From Bacteroidales bacterium (lineage in GTDB: Bacteria; Bacteroidota; Bacteroidia; Bacteroidales; JACABE01), in NCBI GenBank assembly GCA_023251515.1, contig JAHEYQ010000003.1, positions 60,319-124,318 of the forward strand: a DNA stretch of 64,000 nucleotides. The letters are read 5' to 3'. Numbering within the stretch: position 1 is the first letter of the stretch; the number at the start of each line of letters is the position of its first letter. The notes beneath the pieces were generated by a model, which was not told where the DNA came from, ran no database searches, and saw nothing but the letters and a program-made list of their open reading frames with translations. A program made the position numbers and the translations under genes. Below are positions 60,381 to 64,000 of this stretch, in pieces.

Positions 60381-61628
60381 TTAAGCTTCATCTGTTATCG
60401 TAAGCATATCTATGGTGTCAGACCAGAAATCGGGATAAGATTTGCTTACATCTGCCGTATTGTCGAGCATGATTTTGTTGTGTAATATTGCCAACGGAGC
60501 AAAACTCATAATCATTCGGTGGTCGTTATAAGTATGTATTGTTTCTGTAATATTAATTTTCGATGGATTAATTATCAGCGAATTATTGTTTTTAATTTCA
60601 ATATCAGCATTCATTTTTTTTAATTCGGTAAACAAAGCCAAAAGTCTGTCGGTTTCTTTTATCTTAAGGCTTTCGAGACCCGTAAGACAGGCTTTTATGC
60701 TCAATGCTGAGGCAGTTACTGCAACCGTTTGTGCCAAATCAGGATAATTACAGAAATCCAATTCAACTTCATTTGCAATTTGTCCGGTTTTGCTTATTAA
60801 TACGCCATCATTTTCAAATAGAGTATTTACACCAAAAGATTTAAAAATATCAGCAATAACCATATCACCTTGGGTATCATCTTTTCTCAGATTCAGAAGT
60901 TTTACATTCAGATTTTCAGAGAAACTTACCATTTCATACCAAAAAGCAGCCGAGCTCCAGTCGGTTTCTGATGAACTTATCAACTTTGGATTTTTATTAT
61001 GATAAACATTAATGCAATTGTTTTCAAAAAGATAATCGCAACCACATCTTTCAAGCAATTTAAGACTCATTATAATATATGGTTCCGAGCTTATTTTGCC
61101 TTTAAGATGAATAATTAAACCATTTTGAAGAAAGCCGGCTATAAAAAGTAGCGAACTTATAAACTGGCTGCTGATATCTGCTCTTATCTCAATTTCGTTA
61201 TTAATTAGATTTTTACCTCTGATTTTAAGTGGCGGATACCCTTTTTCCTGAACATAAGTAATGTCGGCACCCAATAAAATCAAAGCATCCACCAATTCGC
61301 CTATAGGTCTTTGGTGCATCCTGTCATTACCTTTTAAAATATAGTTTCCGTTGCTGATAGCCAGTACCGAAGTAAGAAACCGCATGGCAGTTCCGGCATT
61401 ATCAATATCAATTTCAACAAAATCAGCATTATTTTCATTATGCTTTATTTGAAATAATTTTTCCTGCAAAAGTTTGGTATCATCCGCCGATGATTTGTTA
61501 TTCAAATCAGTAGTTTGTGCTGTAAGAAAATTCAAAATCATCACTCTGTTCGAAATGCTTTTCGATAAGGGCAAATTAATACATTTAAATGCCGGAAAAT
61601 CATCCTTGTTTTTGCAGATTTTAATCAT
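60381..61628 (-). CDS. aroA: EPSP synthase (3-phosphoshikimate 1-carboxyvinyltransferase)
   Basis: The 415-residue shikimate-pathway enzyme has LPLSKSISNRVMILNFL near residue 19, NAGTAMRFLTSVLA near 82, MHQRPIGELVDALILLGADI near 103, ISSQFISSLLF near 150, LKIKETDRLLAL near 320 and TYNDHRMIMSFAPLAI near 365. These are the family's substrate-binding segments in the usual order. aroB immediately precedes it on the same strand: its stop directly adjoins the aroA ATG (TAAATG), so they are co-translated. Confidence 0.95.
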   Translation of the reverse strand: MIKICKNKDDFPAFKCINLPLSKSISNRVMILNFLTAQTTDLNNKSSADDTKLLQEKLFQIKHNENNADFVEIDIDNAGTAMRFLTSVLAISNGNYILKGNDRMHQRPIGELVDALILLGADITYVQEKGYPPLKIRGKNLINNEIEIRADISSQFISSLLFIAGFLQNGLIIHLKGKISSEPYIIMSLKLLERCGCDYLFENNCINVYHNKNPKLISSSETDWSSAAFWYEMVSFSENLNVKLLNLRKDDTQGDMVIADIFKSFGVNTLFENDGVLISKTGQIANEVELDFCNYPDLAQTVAVTASALSIKACLTGLESLKIKETDRLLALFTELKKMNADIEIKNNNSLIINPSKINITETIHTYNDHRMIMSFAPLAILHNKIMLDNTADVSKSYPDFWSDTIDMLTITDEA

Positions 61629-62711
61629 TTAAACGTATAAAGTGCTGTAGAAATGAATGCTTTCTGCTATCAGGTCTTCATCAATATTGTTATCAATCAA
61701 AGCCTTTCCGATTTCCGAAATTAAAGTAAAATTTAGTTTGCCATTTTTGTTTTTCTTGTCCTGTCTGATTATTTGCAAAAGTTCTACAATGGCATTGTTA
61801 TCAATATTGTATCTGGAGAACAGCGATGAAATATAGGTATATATTTGCTTAGCAGTTTCGGCATTCAATCCGTTTTTAACAACCGAAAGATAAGTTTCGC
61901 AAATTATTCCAATTGCAACAGCTTCGCCATGTAGCAATGGATTTGCATCATTTTTCATCGAATAGCTTTCAATGGAATGGGCTATTGTATGTCCGAAGTT
62001 CAATATTTTACGAATATCTTTTTCTAAAGGATCAGAATTTACAATATTGCTTTTTACATAAACGGCTCTTTTGATTATTTCATTTTGAAAATAAACATCT
62101 TCGGGCTTAATTTTCAGTAACATATCCCAAAGAGAAGTGTCCATAATTAAAGCATGTTTAATTATTTCGGCAAACCCTGCATAAAGTTGCCTTTTGGGAA
62201 GTGTTTGCAAAAAGTCAGTATCAATAAAAATTACTTCAGGGTCAGAGAAAACCCCCAGTTGATTTTTATAACCTTTGAAATTCACTCCAGTTTTTCCTCC
62301 AATAGAAGCATCAATCATAGCCAGAAGCGTGGTAGGAATGTTAATATAATGCAGTCCGCGTTTAAAAATTGTAGCTGCAAAACCACCAATATCGCTGATT
62401 ACACCACCGCCAAGATTTACAATCAATGTATTTCTTTCGAGATTCATTTCAGTGAATTCTGCCCAAATATCAATTGCATTTTGAATGGTTTTTGTTGATT
62501 CCCCACTCTTTAGTTCTATTATTTTAGCGTTTTTAAGTGAAGGAATGCCCATTATTTTTGGTAAACAATGTATTTTTGTATTCTCATCAACTATTATTAC
62601 TACTTTTGAAAAACCTTTAATGATTTGCTGAAAACGCTCAAAATCAAATGCATTTATTTCTCCGATATAGATCGGATAAGGATTTTCTATTATTTTTATG
62701 ATTCTTTCCAT
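61629..62711 (-). CDS. aroB: 3-Dehydroquinate synthase
   Basis: The 360-residue, NAD- and zinc-dependent enzyme forms the first ring of the shikimate pathway. NLGGGVISDIGGFAATIFKRGL (NAD site) lies near residue 98, NIPTTLLAMIDASIGGKTGVNF near 122, and the metal/active-site residues in FGHTIAHSIE near 243 and LLHGEAVAIG near 262. The gene is directly followed by aroA. A -7 box TAATTTTG on the minus strand ends only 7 nt before the ATG. Confidence 0.95.
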   Translation of the reverse strand: MERIIKIIENPYPIYIGEINAFDFERFQQIIKGFSKVVIIVDENTKIHCLPKIMGIPSLKNAKIIELKSGESTKTIQNAIDIWAEFTEMNLERNTLIVNLGGGVISDIGGFAATIFKRGLHYINIPTTLLAMIDASIGGKTGVNFKGYKNQLGVFSDPEVIFIDTDFLQTLPKRQLYAGFAEIIKHALIMDTSLWDMLLKIKPEDVYFQNEIIKRAVYVKSNIVNSDPLEKDIRKILNFGHTIAHSIESYSMKNDANPLLHGEAVAIGIICETYLSVVKNGLNAETAKQIYTYISSLFSRYNIDNNAIVELLQIIRQDKKNKNGKLNFTLISEIGKALIDNNIDEDLIAESIHFYSTLYV

Positions 62712-62718
62712 GCCACTA

Positions 62719-62726
62719 CAAAATTA
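62719..62726 (-). promoter_or_regulatory. -7 box TAATTTTG immediately before aroB
   Basis: It is a minus-strand TAnnTTTG match, 7 nt upstream of ATG 62711, suggesting a very short leader for aroBA mRNA. Confidence 0.45.
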
Positions 62727-62761
62727 ACACTATTTTAAGACAAAATAACAATTAATGAAAT

Positions 62762-62769
62762 TATTTTTG
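62762..62769 (+). promoter_or_regulatory. -7 box TATTTTTG for the proline dehydrogenase gene
   Basis: It is a TAnnTTTG match, 23 nt before ATG 62793. It is divergent from the aroB promoter. Confidence 0.45.
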
Positions 62770-62792
62770 CATTATTTTCTAAACTTATTGAA

Positions 62793-63965
62793 ATGCTTAC
62801 ATTTAACGATACGAAAATTGCATTTTCCGACAAAACTGACCATGAATTAAAAAAAGCTTATTGGCTCTTTAAAACAATTGAAAGTCCTAAAATTGTTTCT
62901 TTAGGAAGTAAATTACTAAATTTAGCTCTGGCAATTCATTTTCCAGTAAAATGGATAATCAAACCTACGGTTTTCCAACATTTTTGTGGAGGTGAGACCA
63001 TAGCCGAGTGTGATGCTATGATTACTAAATTAGGTAAATCAGGCATAGGAACTATACTCGATTATTCAGCCGAAGGCATCGAAAATGAAGAGGATTTTGA
63101 TAAGGTTACTGAAGAATTATTGTCTGTAATAAAAGAATCGATCAATAATAAACATATTCCTTTCGCTGTTTTTAAAGTTACAGGCATTGCACGCTTTGGA
63201 ATTCTGGAAAAAATAAATTCAGGAGAGAAGCTATCAACAGCTGAGCTTGAAGAATATGAACGGATTTTAAATAGAATAGATCGGATATGTAATGCAGCTT
63301 ATTTGTATGAAATTCCGGTTTTTATTGATGCCGAAGAAACCTGGATTCAGAATGCGATAGATGCTATTGCTGAAAATATGATGAAGAAATATAATTGTGG
63401 TAAGGCAATAGTATATAATACTTTACAGATGTATCGCCACGACAGAATTGCTTATTTCGGAAATTTGATAAATGATGCCGAACAGCAAAAATATTATATT
63501 GGCGTAAAAATAGTTAGAGGAGCATACATGGAAAAAGAAAGAGAAAGAGCTGAAAAAATGACATATCCATCTCCCATTCAGAAAGATAAAGAAGCTACTG
63601 ATAAAGATTATGATAAAGCGTTAAAATTATCATTTGAGAATAGGCATATTGTGTCAGTTTGTGCTGGAAGTCATAATGAAAAAAGCAATATGTTTCTGGC
63701 TGAATTAATTAAGAACAATAAGCTAGATATAAATGATAAAAGGTTTTATTTTGCACAGCTATTGGGTATGAGCGATCATATAAGTTATAATCTTGCTTAT
63801 GAAGGATTTAATGTTGCAAAATACGTTCCTTATGGTCCTGTTAATTCCGTGATGCCATATTTATTAAGAAGGGCACAGGAAAACACTTCAGTTGCTGGGC
63901 AAACAGGACGTGAACTATTATTGATACAGAATGAATTAAAAAGACGTAAACAGTCATTAATTTAA
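62793..63965 (+). CDS. Proline dehydrogenase (PRODH), monofunctional
   Basis: The 390-residue FAD enzyme oxidises proline to pyrroline-5-carboxylate. Conserved pieces of the PutA-type barrel: HFCGGETIAECDAM near residue 63, VFKVTGIARFG near 128, VFIDAEETWIQNAID near 172, YNTLQMYRHDR near 208, GVKIVRGAYMEKERERA near 240 and the C-terminal YLLRRAQENTSVAGQTGREL with the substrate-binding Arg pair. It is a stand-alone PRODH without the P5C dehydrogenase domain. It lies near the window end; no following gene is visible. Confidence 0.92.
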   Translation: MLTFNDTKIAFSDKTDHELKKAYWLFKTIESPKIVSLGSKLLNLALAIHFPVKWIIKPTVFQHFCGGETIAECDAMITKLGKSGIGTILDYSAEGIENEEDFDKVTEELLSVIKESINNKHIPFAVFKVTGIARFGILEKINSGEKLSTAELEEYERILNRIDRICNAAYLYEIPVFIDAEETWIQNAIDAIAENMMKKYNCGKAIVYNTLQMYRHDRIAYFGNLINDAEQQKYYIGVKIVRGAYMEKERERAEKMTYPSPIQKDKEATDKDYDKALKLSFENRHIVSVCAGSHNEKSNMFLAELIKNNKLDINDKRFYFAQLLGMSDHISYNLAYEGFNVAKYVPYGPVNSVMPYLLRRAQENTSVAGQTGRELLLIQNELKRRKQSLI

Positions 63966-64000
63966 TTTTTGAATAACAGAAAAGTATAAGAATAAATTGT

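Overview
The window looks like a chromosomal segment of a low-GC, anaerobe-type Bacteroidota, most likely a Bacteroidales relative. Four things support this: promoters of the TAnnTTTG (-7) / TTTG (-33) type, almost no Shine-Dalgarno sequences, several proteins ending in type IX secretion (T9SS) C-terminal sorting domains, and lineage-typical genes (split transketolase, PorE-like OmpA protein, M1 peptidase with a sorting tail). Nothing suggests a plasmid or an intact phage.

Layout. 1-5.7 kb: 3' end of a CarboxypepD_reg-like protein, an AT-rich secreted orphan, initiator tRNA-fMet with promoter and terminator, then GTPases era and der, an S4 RNA-binding protein, a SnoaL/NTF2-like secreted protein and a PlsC-like acyltransferase. 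5.7-8.8 kb: an accessory patch holding a decayed T9SS tail, a long imperfect palindrome, a HEPN-like protein, a polytopic membrane protein flanked by 38-bp direct repeats, and a 9-copy 42-bp array. 8.8-20.5 kb: TetM/EF-G-like GTPase, LPP20-type lipoprotein, glyS, SPOR protein, MTA phosphorylase, alpha/beta hydrolase, dnaB and a conserved secreted protein. 20.5-27.3 kb: ADP-forming acyl-CoA synthetase, a REP-associated transposase inside palindrome clusters, and a giant FN3-repeat T9SS cargo protein. 27.5-37 kb: carboxyltransferase, UbiA-like prenyltransferase, a 43-bp array, the rseP-dxr-M23 operon, lgt, gpmA and a membrane protein. 37-51 kb: M1 peptidase, AAA ATPase behind a triple-palindrome operator, PorE-like protein, Hsp20, the tolC-hlyD-tsaB-usp operon and uvrA. 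51-64 kb: LTA-synthase-like protein, purC, acylphosphatase, nitroreductase, membrane protein, split transketolase with a VWA gene between its halves, a 41-bp array, aroA, aroB and proline dehydrogenase.

Most genes are core housekeeping: translation, DNA replication and repair, isoprenoid and aromatic biosynthesis, lipoprotein and envelope maturation, central carbon metabolism. The less ordinary parts are the REP/RAYT locus (22.7-23.85 kb), the cassette-like HEPN/membrane patch (5.7-8 kb), three unrelated noncoding tandem arrays with nearly equal periods (42, 43 and 41 bp), the phased operator in front of the ATPase (39.46-39.54 kb), and the VWA gene inside the transketolase operon. I found no CRISPR array, rRNA or complete recognised defence system.
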